Below are positions 52,019-60,314 of a stretch of DNA of 64,000 nt, in pieces. Position numbers and translations under genes: made by a program. Under the pieces are notes generated by a model. The model did not search any database. It saw only the letters and a list, made by a program, of their open reading frames with translations, and was not told the origin of the DNA. The DNA is from Bog-473 sp963787485. GTDB taxonomy: Bacteria; Actinomycetota; Acidimicrobiia; Acidimicrobiales; RAAP-2. Location: the NCBI GenBank assembly GCA_963787485.1, contig CAWBDF010000002.1:558001-622000 (forward strand), in the 5' to 3' direction. The first letter of the stretch is position 1. The number at the start of each line of letters is the position of its first letter.

Positions 52019-52202
52019 GAACCGCCCGCCCCGTCTTCTTCGCCCAGCGCTCGACGTCGGGCCAGGCCCACACGTGCCCTGCCTGGAGGGTGGTCACGGG
52101 CTGAGGGAAGTCCGGATACCGCCTGCGCCAGTCATGGACCACGCCGGGGCGCTTTACCCCTAGGCGCTTGGCGATCTCCGCCGCACCCACCAGTTGATCC
52201 AC
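52005..52202 (-). CDS. excisionase/AlpA-like helix-turn-helix protein
   Basis: A 65-aa DNA-binding protein. VGAAEIAKRLGVKRPGVVHDW is the helix-turn-helix, and TLQAGHVWAWPDVERWAKKTGR the following wing and helix as in AlpA/MerR-like excisionases. A strong AGGAGG lies six nt before GTG 52202, deciding this start over GTG 52220. Such proteins usually control excision or act as repressors; the paired palindromes immediately upstream would be natural binding sites. Confidence 0.75.
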   Translation of the reverse strand: MDQLVGAAEIAKRLGVKRPGVVHDWRRRYPDFPQPVTTLQAGHVWAWPDVERWAKKTGRAVHGPA

Positions 52203-52258
52203 CGGAACCCTCCTGACCACGCCGGAAAGCTAACCGAGCGCCTCGAATCGACAGTTGT

Positions 52259-52310
52259 TGCGTGGGGTCCCACGCACGTATATGGTAGCGCCTGCGTGGG
52301 ACCCCACGCA
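52259..52310. promoter_or_regulatory. paired 18-bp palindromes (putative operator) upstream of the HTH gene
   Basis: TGCGTGGGGTCCCACGCA (52,259-52,276) and TGCGTGGGACCCCACGCA (52,293-52,310) each have perfect 8-bp arms TGCGTGGG/CCCACGCA. The second is the exact reverse complement of the first, so the whole 52-bp block is itself symmetric around a 16-bp spacer containing TATATGG. The block lies 57 nt upstream of the HTH gene start and 12 nt before a GGAGG on the other side. This geometry fits a divergent operator/promoter. Confidence 0.7.
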
Positions 52311-52322
52311 CAATCACCACAC

Positions 52323-52553
52323 GGAGGAATCGCCCGGCTCATCTGGATGAAGCGCCGGTGGCAGTGCCTCGATCTCGACTGCGAGCAGAGGACCTGGACC
52401 GAGGGATCGCCGCACGTCTCGGCCCGAGCGGTCCTCACGCTGCGCGCCGGCGCCGAGGCGACGCGCCAGGTCGACTTGGTGCGATGCCCACGTTGTGGGG
52501 TGCGGGCCTTCGCCAAGGAGCGCACCAACAGGCGCGCAGGCGCTGGGACGTAA
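52323..52553 (+). pseudogene. ISL3-like transposase fragments
   Basis: The frame contains RLIWMKRRWQCLDLDCEQRT and ARAVLTLRAGAEATRQV, which resemble the second zinc finger and following helix of ISL3-family transposases, and then VRCPRCGVRAFAKERT, which resembles the first zinc finger that should precede them. The order is thus permuted, and there is no catalytic domain. Preceded by GGAGG with a possible ATG at 52347, so a short product may still be made. Confidence 0.55.
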
Positions 52554-52846
52554 AAGTAAACACCGTCAACCACCGCTGGAGGATGGCGAGGACCAGGGCC
52601 GGCGTCGGTCCGATCAGGCTTCACGACATGCGCCATTTCTACGCCAGCGGTCTCATCGCCGCGGGCTGTGACGTCGTGACCGTCCAACGGGCCCTCGGCC
52701 ACGCCAGCGCCACGACAACCCTCAACACTTATAGCCACCTGTGGCCCACGGCTGAGGACCGGACTCGAAGCGCCGCCGAGGGGCTGCTCGAGCAGACGGC
52801 CGCTGGCGCTCCTGCGGACTCTGTGCGGACTTCAGCGCAGCATTAG
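52547..52846 (+). pseudogene. tyrosine recombinase (integrase), C-terminal fragment
   Basis: The 99 residues hold the C-terminal catalytic part of a phage-type integrase: LHDMRHFYASGLIAAGCDVV has the HxxR box, VQRALGHASATTTLNTYSHL has the second His and the nucleophile Tyr, then the usual tail ends at ADSVRTSAQH. The N-terminal arm-binding and first catalytic Arg regions are missing, replaced by transposase fragments. The end is 20 nt from attR, the usual place for int. Confidence 0.8.
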
Positions 52847-52865
52847 CGCCTGACCAGCGCCTCCC

Positions 52866-52894
52866 GCCCCGCTCAGGTGTTGAAGCGGAACTCC
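52866..52894. repeat. attR copy of the 29-bp direct repeat (ychF 3' end)
   Basis: Perfect copy of 48,430-48,458. It contains the ychF stop codon (52,873-52,875) and the codons for its last residues, so the ychF product is unchanged by the insertion. Confidence 0.85.
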
Positions 52895-53958
52895 ACCACG
52901 TCGCCGTCGCGCATGACGTAGTCCTTTCCCTCGAGGCGCGCCCTGCCGGCGCTGCGCGCCGCGGCCACCGAGCCGGCCTCCACAAGGTCTTCGAAGGAGA
53001 TCACTTCGGCCCGGATGAATCCCCGCTCGAAGTCGGTGTGGATGACGCCCGCCGCCCGAGGTGCCGTGTCGCCGGCATGGATGGTCCAGGCTCGGGCCTC
53101 TTTGGGCCCCGCCGTCAGGAACGTCTGGAGCCCGAGCGTGGCGAAGCCCACGTGCACCAACTGCTCGAGCCCAGACTCGTCCTGGCCGTAGCTCTCCAGG
53201 AGCTCCCGGGCGTCGTCGGGGTCGAGCGCGGCCACCTCGGCCTCGATCTGCGCGCACAAGACGACCGCCGGTTCGGGGCGCACCACGGCTGCGAGGTCGG
53301 CGGCCGAGGCCGCGTCACCCAGCGCTCCCTCGTCCACGTTGAACACGTAAATGAACGGTTTGGCCGTCAGCAGGTGTAGCTCGCGCAACAACGCAGCATC
53401 CAGCTCGCCGCCCGCGGCGGCGGCGGAGATCGTGCGTCCCTCCCCCAAGATGCGCCCGGCTGCCTCGACCGCCTCGACCAAGGGCTTGAGGGTGGCGTCG
53501 CCCTTGGCCTCCCTGACCAGCCGCGGCAGCCGCTGCTCGACCGTCTGGAGGTCGGCCAGGACGAGTTCGATGTGCACCGTCTCAATGTCGCCCGCCGGGT
53601 CCACCCGGCCATGGACGTGGATCACGTCGTCATCGTGGAAGGCACGCACGACCTGGCAGATGGCGTCGGTCTCGCGGATGGCGCCCAGGAACTGGTTCCC
53701 CAGACCTTCGCCCCGCGACGCCCCGCGCACCAGACCGGCGATGTCGACGAAGGTGACCGCCGCCGGGACCACCGGCGCGCCGCCGTAGAGGTCGGCCAGC
53801 GTGGCCAGGCGCGGGTCGGGGACGGCGACCACGCCCACGTTCGGCTCAATGGTGGCGAAGGGGTAGTTGGCCGCCAGGACCTCGTTGTGGGTCAGCGCGT
53901 TGAACAGCGTCGACTTGCCCACGTTGGGCAGTCCGACGATCCCGATGGACAGGCTCAC
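52873..53958 (-). CDS. ychF: redox-regulated ATPase YchF
   Basis: OBG-family P-loop ATPase associated with ribosomes and stress response. GIVGLPNVGKSTLFNALT is the G1 loop, FVDIAGLVRGASRGEGLGNQFL the G3 region and the C-terminal TGS-like domain has TIHAGDTAPRAAGVIHTDFERGFIRAEVI. 361 aa from GTG 53958. The last nine codons and stop coincide with the attachment repeat. The PfkB kinase gene ends only one base upstream of its start. Confidence 0.95.
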   Translation of the reverse strand: MSLSIGIVGLPNVGKSTLFNALTHNEVLAANYPFATIEPNVGVVAVPDPRLATLADLYGGAPVVPAAVTFVDIAGLVRGASRGEGLGNQFLGAIRETDAICQVVRAFHDDDVIHVHGRVDPAGDIETVHIELVLADLQTVEQRLPRLVREAKGDATLKPLVEAVEAAGRILGEGRTISAAAAGGELDAALLRELHLLTAKPFIYVFNVDEGALGDAASAADLAAVVRPEPAVVLCAQIEAEVAALDPDDARELLESYGQDESGLEQLVHVGFATLGLQTFLTAGPKEARAWTIHAGDTAPRAAGVIHTDFERGFIRAEVISFEDLVEAGSVAAARSAGRARLEGKDYVMRDGDVVEFRFNT

Positions 53959-53959
53959 G

Positions 53960-55015
53960 TCAGCCCACGAGCAGGCCGGCGCCGGCCGCGAGGGCCCGCA
54001 GGTCCGCCTCGGGACGCGCTCCCGTGTGGGAGATCACCTCGGCGGCGCACAGCCCACCGAGCCGAGTGCTGTCCTCGGGCCCCATGCCGTGGGTGAGCCC
54101 GTAGAGGAAGCCGGCCGCGAACAGATCACCCGCACCTGTGGTGTCGATCACACGGGGAGCGTCGGTGGCGGGCACGTCCTTCGGCCCATGGGGGGTCAGC
54201 ACCGTGGCCCCGCGGGGCCCCCGGGTGACCACCACCAGGAGCCCCGTCTCCTGCGCCGCGGCTACGGCCGCTTCGTGGGACGACGTGCCGAACAGCATGG
54301 TGACCTCTTCCTCGTTGCCCAGCAGGATGTCGACGTGATCGAGGAGGAGGTCGAGGAATTCCCGCTGGTGTCGCGACACGCAGAATGGGTCCGACAGGGA
54401 CAGGGCGACCGACCCGTCGGCCGCGTGGGCCGTCGCGGCCGCGTGGCGCATGGCCTCCTTGGCCGCCGGGACGTCCCAGAGATAGCCCTCGAGCAGCACG
54501 ACGGCGGCCCTGGCGACGAATTCCGTCGGGACACCCTCGGGCGAGAGCGTCGACGCCGCCCCGAGGTACGTCCCCATGGTCCTGTCCGCGTCCTCCGTGA
54601 TCAGGACCATGCAGCGGCCGGTCCCCAACCCCTCCCCCGCGGCCGACTCGCTGTAGTGCGGCTCGAATTCCACCCCGGCGGCCCGGAGGTTCTCCGTGTA
54701 GGTCCGCCCAATTTCGTCGTCGGCCAACGCGCCGACGAAGCCAGCTGTCCCGCCGAGCTCGGCGATCCCCGCGGTGGTGTTGGCCACCGATCCGCCCGAC
54801 ACGTAACGGGGCCTGCCCATGAACTCCTGTACCGCGTTGGCGGTCACCAGATCGATGAGGGTCATGGAGCCCTTCTCCAAACCGACCCGGGCCAGTTGCT
54901 CGTCCGTCGCCATTTCGATCACGTCGAGGAGCGGTGAACCGATGGCCACCACGTCCAGGCCCGGCCCGGAGACGCCGGCCGCGTCGAATCGGTCCGAGCG
55001 GTCGGGAGCAGACAC
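53960..55015 (-). CDS. PfkB-family (adenosine kinase-like) carbohydrate kinase
   Basis: A 351-aa ribokinase-fold enzyme. VVAIGSPLLDVI opens the sheet, GGSVANTTAGIAELGG is the substrate motif 1, and DTTGAGDLFAAGFLYGL is the PfkB motif 2 with the catalytic Asp. Similarity in the lid and length is to adenosine/ribokinase-type enzymes; the substrate is likely a nucleoside or sugar. Ends one base before ychF, so probably one operon. Confidence 0.87.
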   Translation of the reverse strand: MSAPDRSDRFDAAGVSGPGLDVVAIGSPLLDVIEMATDEQLARVGLEKGSMTLIDLVTANAVQEFMGRPRYVSGGSVANTTAGIAELGGTAGFVGALADDEIGRTYTENLRAAGVEFEPHYSESAAGEGLGTGRCMVLITEDADRTMGTYLGAASTLSPEGVPTEFVARAAVVLLEGYLWDVPAAKEAMRHAAATAHAADGSVALSLSDPFCVSRHQREFLDLLLDHVDILLGNEEEVTMLFGTSSHEAAVAAAQETGLLVVVTRGPRGATVLTPHGPKDVPATDAPRVIDTTGAGDLFAAGFLYGLTHGMGPEDSTRLGGLCAAEVISHTGARPEADLRALAAGAGLLVG

Positions 55016-55025
55016 GGAGCGAGAC

Positions 55026-55049
55026 GCTACCCGCGGTCCTGCGGGTAGC
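55026..55049. promoter_or_regulatory. 9-bp perfect inverted repeat in the pfkB-pepN divergent region
   Basis: GCTACCCGC (55,026-55,034) pairs with GCGGGTAGC (55,041-55,049) around a 6-nt loop. It fills most of the 43-nt gap between two divergent genes, so both promoters would overlap it. It may be a regulator binding site or a feature of leaderless transcripts; no T tract argues against a terminator. Confidence 0.5.
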
Positions 55050-55058
55050 CTTCACCGG

Positions 55059-57668
55059 ATGCCAGCTGAGCCAACGCCTGACGGCGCGCCCGGCTCGGAG
55101 GCCTATCGCCTCCCCCGGACCGTCGAACCGGAAACCTACCGGATGGAGATCGAGCCCGATGTCGGGTCGGCCACCTTCTCGGGAACCGTGTCCATCGACG
55201 TCCTGGTGCACGAGCCGGTGAACGAGATCGTGCTCAACGCGGCCGAGCTGGCGGTGTCCGACGTCGAGGTCCGGGCTCCGAGTGGGTCGACCACCTCCTG
55301 CGCCGTGCGCTTCGACGACGATCTCGAACAGGTCCACTTCGAGTCGGAGGCTGAGCTGGCTCCAGGGCCCTACACGCTGACCTGCCGTTTCAGCGGAACG
55401 CTCAACGACAAGCTGCGTGGGTTCTACCGCTCGACCTACACCGGGCCAGACGGTGAGACGCAATCGATCGCCACGACGCAGTTCGAATCGGTCGACGCCC
55501 GCCGATGTTTTCCGTGCTTCGACGAGCCGGACCGCAAGGCGGTGTTCGAGATCACACTCATCGTGGAACCCGACGTCGACGCCATCTCCAATTCGCCCAT
55601 CGTCAGCACGGTCCACGAGGGTGAAAAACGCCGGGTCCGATTCGCGCCCACCATGAAGATGTCGACCTACCTGGTCGCCTTCATCGTCGGCAAGCTCGAG
55701 ACGACCGAGACCGTCACCGTCGACGGCATTCCGCTCCGCGTGGCCTGCACGCCCGGCAAGAAGCACCTGGGCCGGTTCGCCCTGGAGGTGGGGGCCTTCG
55801 CGCTGCGGTTCTTCGCCGACTACTTCGACATCGCGTACCCGGGCGACAAGGTCGACCTCGTCGCCATCCCCGACTTCGCGGCCGGCGCCATGGAGAACCT
55901 GGGCTGCATCACCTTCCGTGACACCGCCCTCCTGGTCGACGAAGCCGACGCGGCACGCACCGAGCTCGAACGCGTGGCCGATGTCATCGCCCATGAATTG
56001 GCCCACATGTGGTTCGGTGATCTGGTCACCATGGGGTGGTGGGAGGGCATCTGGCTCAACGAGGCCTTCGCCACCTTCATGGAGACTCTCTGCGTCGATG
56101 CCTTCCGACCGTCATGGGACCGTTGGGTCGGCTTCGCCCCTTCGCGGGAAGCGGCGCTCGCCGTCGACGCCCTCCACTCCACACGACCGATCGAGTACCC
56201 AGTCGGGCCGGCGCACGAGGCCGAGGGGATGTTCGACCTCCTGACATACGAGAAGGGCTGCGGAGTCCTGCGCATGCTCGAGCAGCACATCGGGCCCGAA
56301 GTGTTTCGCGACGGGGTCCGGGCGTACCTCAAGACGCACGCCTACGGCAACACGGTCACCACCGATCTGTGGGACGCGCTCGAAGAGGCCAGTGGCGCTC
56401 CAGTCCGTGACGTCATGAACACCTTCATCCTCCAAGGTGGGCATCCGTTGGTGTCGCTGCGGGGCGACACACTCCGCCAGCAGCCCTTCGCGCTCGGTCC
56501 GGTACCACCCGATTGCACGTCGTCCATCGGGTCCGCGTGGAAGGTGCCGGTGGCGGTCCGGGCCCTGGCCACCCCCGACGCCCCCGGTACTCCCACGCGC
56601 CACCTCGTCCTGGACGATGACCCCCAGCCGCTGGCGGAGGCCGCCGACGGACTGTTGGTCGTCAATGCGGGCGGCTGGGGAATGTTCCGGGTGGGCTACG
56701 AGGACGCCCACCGCGTGGCCCTGGCCGAGCAACTCGGCCAACTGACCCTGTTGGAGCGCTCAAACCTGCTGGCCGACACCTGGGCCACCACTCTGGCGGG
56801 TCATACGCCACTGCAGGAATTCCTGGTCCTGGCCTCCCGGCTGGGTCTCGAACCAGACCCTGCCCCGTGGGCCCCCCTGGCGGCGGCCCTCGGCCTAGTG
56901 AACCGCTTCACACCGTCCGAGCAACGAGACGTCCTCCATGGTGCGGTGGCCGCACTGGTCGGCCCCATTCACGCACGTCTCGGATTCGACGCCGACGTCG
57001 GAGAGCGAGACCGCACACCGACGCTCCGCTCACTCGCCATCAACCTGATGGGGACGCTCGGGGCCGATGCATCGGTCCGAGCCGAGGCAGCCCGAAGGTT
57101 CGACGACTCCCCCATGGGCGGCGGCACGGGGGAACCCATTCCCGCCGACATCGAGACCGCCACCTTGGCCGTCGTGGGGCAGCTCGTCCGCCCAGGCGAC
57201 TACGAGACGTTGCTGGCGGGCTATCGGGCGGCGTCGACCCCTCAGGCGGAGATGCGTGCGCTGAGCGCCCTGACCGCATTTGCGGACGTCGACCTGTGCC
57301 TGCGCACCTTCGGGTTGGTCATGACCGAGATCCGCAGCCAGAACGGTTTCCTGGTGATCAACGCGCTGATGGCCAATCCGGTCGCCAGCCAGGCGGTATG
57401 GACCCGCATCACCGAGACCTGGGATGCGGTGGCCGAGCGCCTACCCAAGAACACGATGCCGCGGATCGTCGAGACGCTTCCGACTCTCTGCGCCGACGCA
57501 GACTTCGCCGAGCGCGCCATTTCATTCATGCACGACCACCCGTTGATGTCGGGCCAACGACGCGTGAACCAGTCGGTCGAGCGGCTCATGGTCAACGTCG
57601 CCTTCGTCGAGCGCGAGCGCCCCATTCTGAGCGGGTCGCTTCGAGCTGTCATCGCGACGACCACCTGA
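55059..57668 (+). CDS. pepN: M1 family aminopeptidase N
   Basis: Zinc aminopeptidase of 869 aa that removes N-terminal residues from peptides. GAMENLGCITF (near 276) binds the substrate amino end. The zinc site is HELAHMWFGDL (HExxH near 312) with the third ligand in LNEAFATF (near 333). The long helical ERAP1-like C-terminal domain is present. ATG 55059 is preferred over the longer open frame, which runs back into the divergent gene. The stop overlaps the next gene by one base. Confidence 0.95.
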   Translation: MPAEPTPDGAPGSEAYRLPRTVEPETYRMEIEPDVGSATFSGTVSIDVLVHEPVNEIVLNAAELAVSDVEVRAPSGSTTSCAVRFDDDLEQVHFESEAELAPGPYTLTCRFSGTLNDKLRGFYRSTYTGPDGETQSIATTQFESVDARRCFPCFDEPDRKAVFEITLIVEPDVDAISNSPIVSTVHEGEKRRVRFAPTMKMSTYLVAFIVGKLETTETVTVDGIPLRVACTPGKKHLGRFALEVGAFALRFFADYFDIAYPGDKVDLVAIPDFAAGAMENLGCITFRDTALLVDEADAARTELERVADVIAHELAHMWFGDLVTMGWWEGIWLNEAFATFMETLCVDAFRPSWDRWVGFAPSREAALAVDALHSTRPIEYPVGPAHEAEGMFDLLTYEKGCGVLRMLEQHIGPEVFRDGVRAYLKTHAYGNTVTTDLWDALEEASGAPVRDVMNTFILQGGHPLVSLRGDTLRQQPFALGPVPPDCTSSIGSAWKVPVAVRALATPDAPGTPTRHLVLDDDPQPLAEAADGLLVVNAGGWGMFRVGYEDAHRVALAEQLGQLTLLERSNLLADTWATTLAGHTPLQEFLVLASRLGLEPDPAPWAPLAAALGLVNRFTPSEQRDVLHGAVAALVGPIHARLGFDADVGERDRTPTLRSLAINLMGTLGADASVRAEAARRFDDSPMGGGTGEPIPADIETATLAVVGQLVRPGDYETLLAGYRAASTPQAEMRALSALTAFADVDLCLRTFGLVMTEIRSQNGFLVINALMANPVASQAVWTRITETWDAVAERLPKNTMPRIVETLPTLCADADFAERAISFMHDHPLMSGQRRVNQSVERLMVNVAFVERERPILSGSLRAVIATTT

Positions 57669-58372
57669 TGCATCCGGCGTCTCCCCCTACGGAGATCCGC
57701 GCCTCGCCCCGCACGCTGGCACTTCTGGCAACAGCCCGCGCCACGCGGGGCTTCATGCCGGACGACGAGGGTGAGGCGCTGTTCTCCGCGGCGGACCGGG
57801 CCGGCCGGGAGCAGCGCCGCGACACCTCCCCCCTCACCTTCGTGGAGATAGGGGCCTGGTGCGGCAAGTCCACGGTGTATCTCGGCGCGGCAGCAGAGGC
57901 CAGCGGAGCCCTCCTGGTCTCCGTCGACCATCACCGGGGCTCGGAAGAGAACCAGGCCGGCTGGGAGCACCACGAGCCCGACCTCATAGACGTCGAGAGC
58001 GGTCGCATCGACACGCTCCCCCACTGGCGCCGCACCATCGAACGCGCCGGGCTCGAGGGGTCCGTCGTGGGCGTCGTCGGCGACTCGTCGACCCTGGCCG
58101 CCCGCTGGCGCCACACCTTGGCCTTCTGTTTCATTGACGGGGGACACGGTGAGGCGCCCGCACGGGCCGACTTCCGCGGCTGGGCGCCACACGTCGCTCT
58201 CGGCGGCCTGCTGGCGATCCACGACGTGTTCCCCGATCCCGCCGACGGCGGGCGCCCCCCCTACGAGTTGTACCTCGAGGCACTGCGCTCAGGAGAGTTC
58301 GAGGAGGACGACGCCCGTGGGAGCCTGCGGGTGCTGCGGCGGGTCCGGCCCGCCGAGCGGGCCGAGCACTGA
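57668..58372 (+). CDS. class I SAM methyltransferase (TylF/macrocin-O-methyltransferase-like)
   Basis: A 234-aa protein with FVEIGAWCGKSTVYLGAAA as SAM motif I, LLVSVDHHRG as motif II, FCFIDGGHGEAPARADFRGW (typical of the Methyltransf_24/TylF group, with metal-binding DGGH) and GGLLAIHDVFPDP. ATG 57668 overlaps the pepN stop. It converges on the prenyltransferase-like gene; together with the following three minus-strand genes it forms a cluster I recall from actinobacteria, product unknown. Confidence 0.82.
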   Translation: MHPASPPTEIRASPRTLALLATARATRGFMPDDEGEALFSAADRAGREQRRDTSPLTFVEIGAWCGKSTVYLGAAAEASGALLVSVDHHRGSEENQAGWEHHEPDLIDVESGRIDTLPHWRRTIERAGLEGSVVGVVGDSSTLAARWRHTLAFCFIDGGHGEAPARADFRGWAPHVALGGLLAIHDVFPDPADGGRPPYELYLEALRSGEFEEDDARGSLRVLRRVRPAERAEH

Positions 58373-58380
58373 GGCTCGCG

Positions 58381-59502
58381 CTATCGGCCAGAGAGCTCGG
58401 GCGCCGTGCACCCGTCGGTGGCGTTGCCGCAGTGTGGCTCGGCCAGGTCCAATGCAGCGGGGAGACAATCGCCGCGGAACAATCCGGCGGCAGGTGTCGC
58501 GTTCGACAGCGCATCGGCGGCGAGAACCATGGCGGCATAGGTGTACGTCGTCCGCTCACCACTCGGAAATGTCTCGCCCTCGGGATAGACGACCCCCGTC
58601 CAGTACGATCCGTCGGGCAATCGCAGGTCTTGCCCCGCGGCGAGCAGCTCGGCGGCTTCCCGACCCATGCCGAGCGCGTCGAGCGTCAGCACACACTCCG
58701 CCGTCTCGGCGGCAGTGACCCAGTCGCCGCTCGACACGCAGCGCACGCCGCGGCCCTCGAGCACGAAGGTGGACCAGCCCTCGGCCATGCGCCGGCGACC
58801 GACGTCGTCTTCGACCGCACCCGACAGCATGGGGTAGTACCAGTCCATGGCGAACTCCACCTTCGGTGCAAACGCGCCGGGGTGGTGAGCAACGGCATGG
58901 CCGAGTCGCCCGGCGGCCAGCTCCCAGTCCGGACGGTCATTGGCCAGGCACTCCGCGACGGCGACGGCACACCGCATGGAGTGATAGATGGACGAGCACC
59001 CGGTCAGAAGTGCGTAGGACTCGGTCCGACCCCCTGAGTCCAGCGACCACAGGACCGATCCGTCCGGCTGTTGCCAGCGCAGGATGAAATCGATTCCCTT
59101 CTCAATGCTCGGCCAGAGCTCGCCCAGGAACTCCACGTCTCCGGTGATGAGATAGTGGTGCCATGCGCCGGTCGCCAGGTAGGCGCATACGTTGGTGTCG
59201 AGCCGGGGGTCCTTGACGACGTCGGATTGGTAGTAGTTGAACCAGCTGCCGTCGGGAAGTTGCCGCTGGGCCAGCCAGCGGTAGGCCGCCACCGCCTGGT
59301 CGACCATTCCGCACACGGACAGCGCCATGGCGGCCTCGACGTGATTCCAAGGGTCACAATGTCCACCCTCGAACCACGGGATCATGCCGTCGTGGCGCTG
59401 CGCGGTGGCGATGGCCCTCGCCGTCGCCAGCACTTCGGGGGCCGACATGATGCCCGACACCTCGGGCACAACGGCGGAGGCGCGGACCTCATCGGTGCTC
59501 AA
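58381..59502 (-). CDS. prenyltransferase/squalene-cyclase-like alpha-toroid protein
   Basis: A 373-aa alpha-helical protein with repeated QxxDGSW-type turns (AQRQLPDGSWFNYYQ, RWQQPDGSVLW, LRLPDGSYWTG), as in terpene cyclases, prenyltransferases and some glycoside-processing toroids. The Asp-rich DXDD protonation motif of squalene cyclases is not evident, so activity is open. The TTG start at 59502 overlaps the upstream methyltransferase stop (TTGA). Upstream and downstream genes suggest a shared lipid- or glycan-modifying pathway. Confidence 0.72.
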   Translation of the reverse strand: MSTDEVRASAVVPEVSGIMSAPEVLATARAIATAQRHDGMIPWFEGGHCDPWNHVEAAMALSVCGMVDQAVAAYRWLAQRQLPDGSWFNYYQSDVVKDPRLDTNVCAYLATGAWHHYLITGDVEFLGELWPSIEKGIDFILRWQQPDGSVLWSLDSGGRTESYALLTGCSSIYHSMRCAVAVAECLANDRPDWELAAGRLGHAVAHHPGAFAPKVEFAMDWYYPMLSGAVEDDVGRRRMAEGWSTFVLEGRGVRCVSSGDWVTAAETAECVLTLDALGMGREAAELLAAGQDLRLPDGSYWTGVVYPEGETFPSGERTTYTYAAMVLAADALSNATPAAGLFRGDCLPAALDLAEPHCGNATDGCTAPELSGR

Positions 59503-60314
59503 GCTGCCTCCCCACGCGTGGGCGCTGTTGACTCGCGCTGTCCGCTCACTCCGTGCGGCCCCGTTTCGCCGGACGGAGCCCCGGGCAGGTCTCTGACCTC
59601 GGAAGCGGGTTTGGACAAGTAGAGCACGAGGCTCTTGCCGATGAGGGGACTGAGCACCTGGTCGGCGACCCGGGTCACCAGGGGAGCTCTCACGATGTCC
59701 CATACGAGGACCTGGTGGTAGGCCCTGACGGCACGATGGCTGTCGTTGGTCGGACCGACCAGACACCGCAGCCACCAGTACGGAGCGTGGAGCCCGTGGG
59801 CGTGGTGATGGCCGGTCGGGACGAGTCCCGCTTCGCGCAGCCGACGAGCCAGCGTGGAGCGTCGGTAGATGCGGACGTGGCCTCCGGGTGTGTCATGGTA
59901 TTCGTCCGACAGGGCCCAGTTGACCGCCTCGGGAACACAGCGCGGCACCGTGACCGCCATGGTGCCTCCGGGACGCAGCACGCGGGCCAGCTCTCGCATG
60001 GCGGAGCAGTCGTCGGGAATGTGCTCGAGCACCTCGGACGCGATCACGCGGTCGAAGGTGCCATCGGCAAACGGCAAGGCCAGGGCATTGCCTCGGACCG
60101 CTCCGGCCGGCTGATCTGCGTCGAGTTCCCCGGCGTCGACCATCGCCCCGAGGGTGGCGCGCACCTTCGCCACCTCATCCGCTCCGGCGTCGAGTGCCAC
60201 GACCGACGCCCCGCGCCGAGCGGCTTCGAAAGCGTGGCGGCCGAACCCACAGCCCAAATCCAACAGCCGATCGCCGCGCCCAACGCCGAGTCGGTCGTAG
60301 TCGACCGTCAGCAC
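59499..60314 (-). CDS. class I SAM methyltransferase
   Basis: A 271-aa Methyltransf_11-type enzyme. LLDLGCGFGRHAFEAARRG is motif I, VVALDAGADEV motif II, LPFADGTFDRVIASEVLEHI the post-II segment and LARVLRPGGTMAVTVP motif III. GTG 60314 overlaps the glycosyltransferase stop by 7 nt and its own stop overlaps the next gene. Substrate is unknown, probably lipid- or sugar-linked. Confidence 0.85.
   Translation of the reverse strand: MLTVDYDRLGVGRGDRLLDLGCGFGRHAFEAARRGASVVALDAGADEVAKVRATLGAMVDAGELDADQPAGAVRGNALALPFADGTFDRVIASEVLEHIPDDCSAMRELARVLRPGGTMAVTVPRCVPEAVNWALSDEYHDTPGGHVRIYRRSTLARRLREAGLVPTGHHHAHGLHAPYWWLRCLVGPTNDSHRAVRAYHQVLVWDIVRAPLVTRVADQVLSPLIGKSLVLYLSKPASEVRDLPGAPSGETGPHGVSGQRESTAPTRGEAA

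Larger units (their letters stand above)
48430..52894. mobile_element. 4.4-kb integrated element inserted at the 3' end of ychF
   Basis: Bounded by a perfect 29-bp direct repeat (48,430-48,458 and 52,866-52,894). The right copy contains the last codons and stop of ychF, so insertion recreates the gene end. Inside, next to the right repeat, is a tyrosine-integrase C-terminus; then an HTH gene, small phage/plasmid-like genes, two PilZ genes and zinc-ribbon-like genes. No replication, capsid or transfer gene is seen, and the integrase lacks its N-terminal half, so the element is probably no longer autonomous. The codon use and gene density differ from the tight flanking operons. Confidence 0.83.

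Noticed and set aside
51679..52071. 130-codon minus frame overlapping the HTH region
   Set aside because: Ser/Arg-rich without protein features; a different frame (51,845-52,018) encodes a recognisable 57-aa protein.
52259..52310. Intrinsic terminator
   Set aside because: No T tract, located upstream of genes on both sides, and two symmetric copies; an operator fits better.
54126..56006. 626-codon minus frame spanning pfkB and pepN
   Set aside because: Lies across two well-supported genes in the wrong frame and has no recognisable motif.
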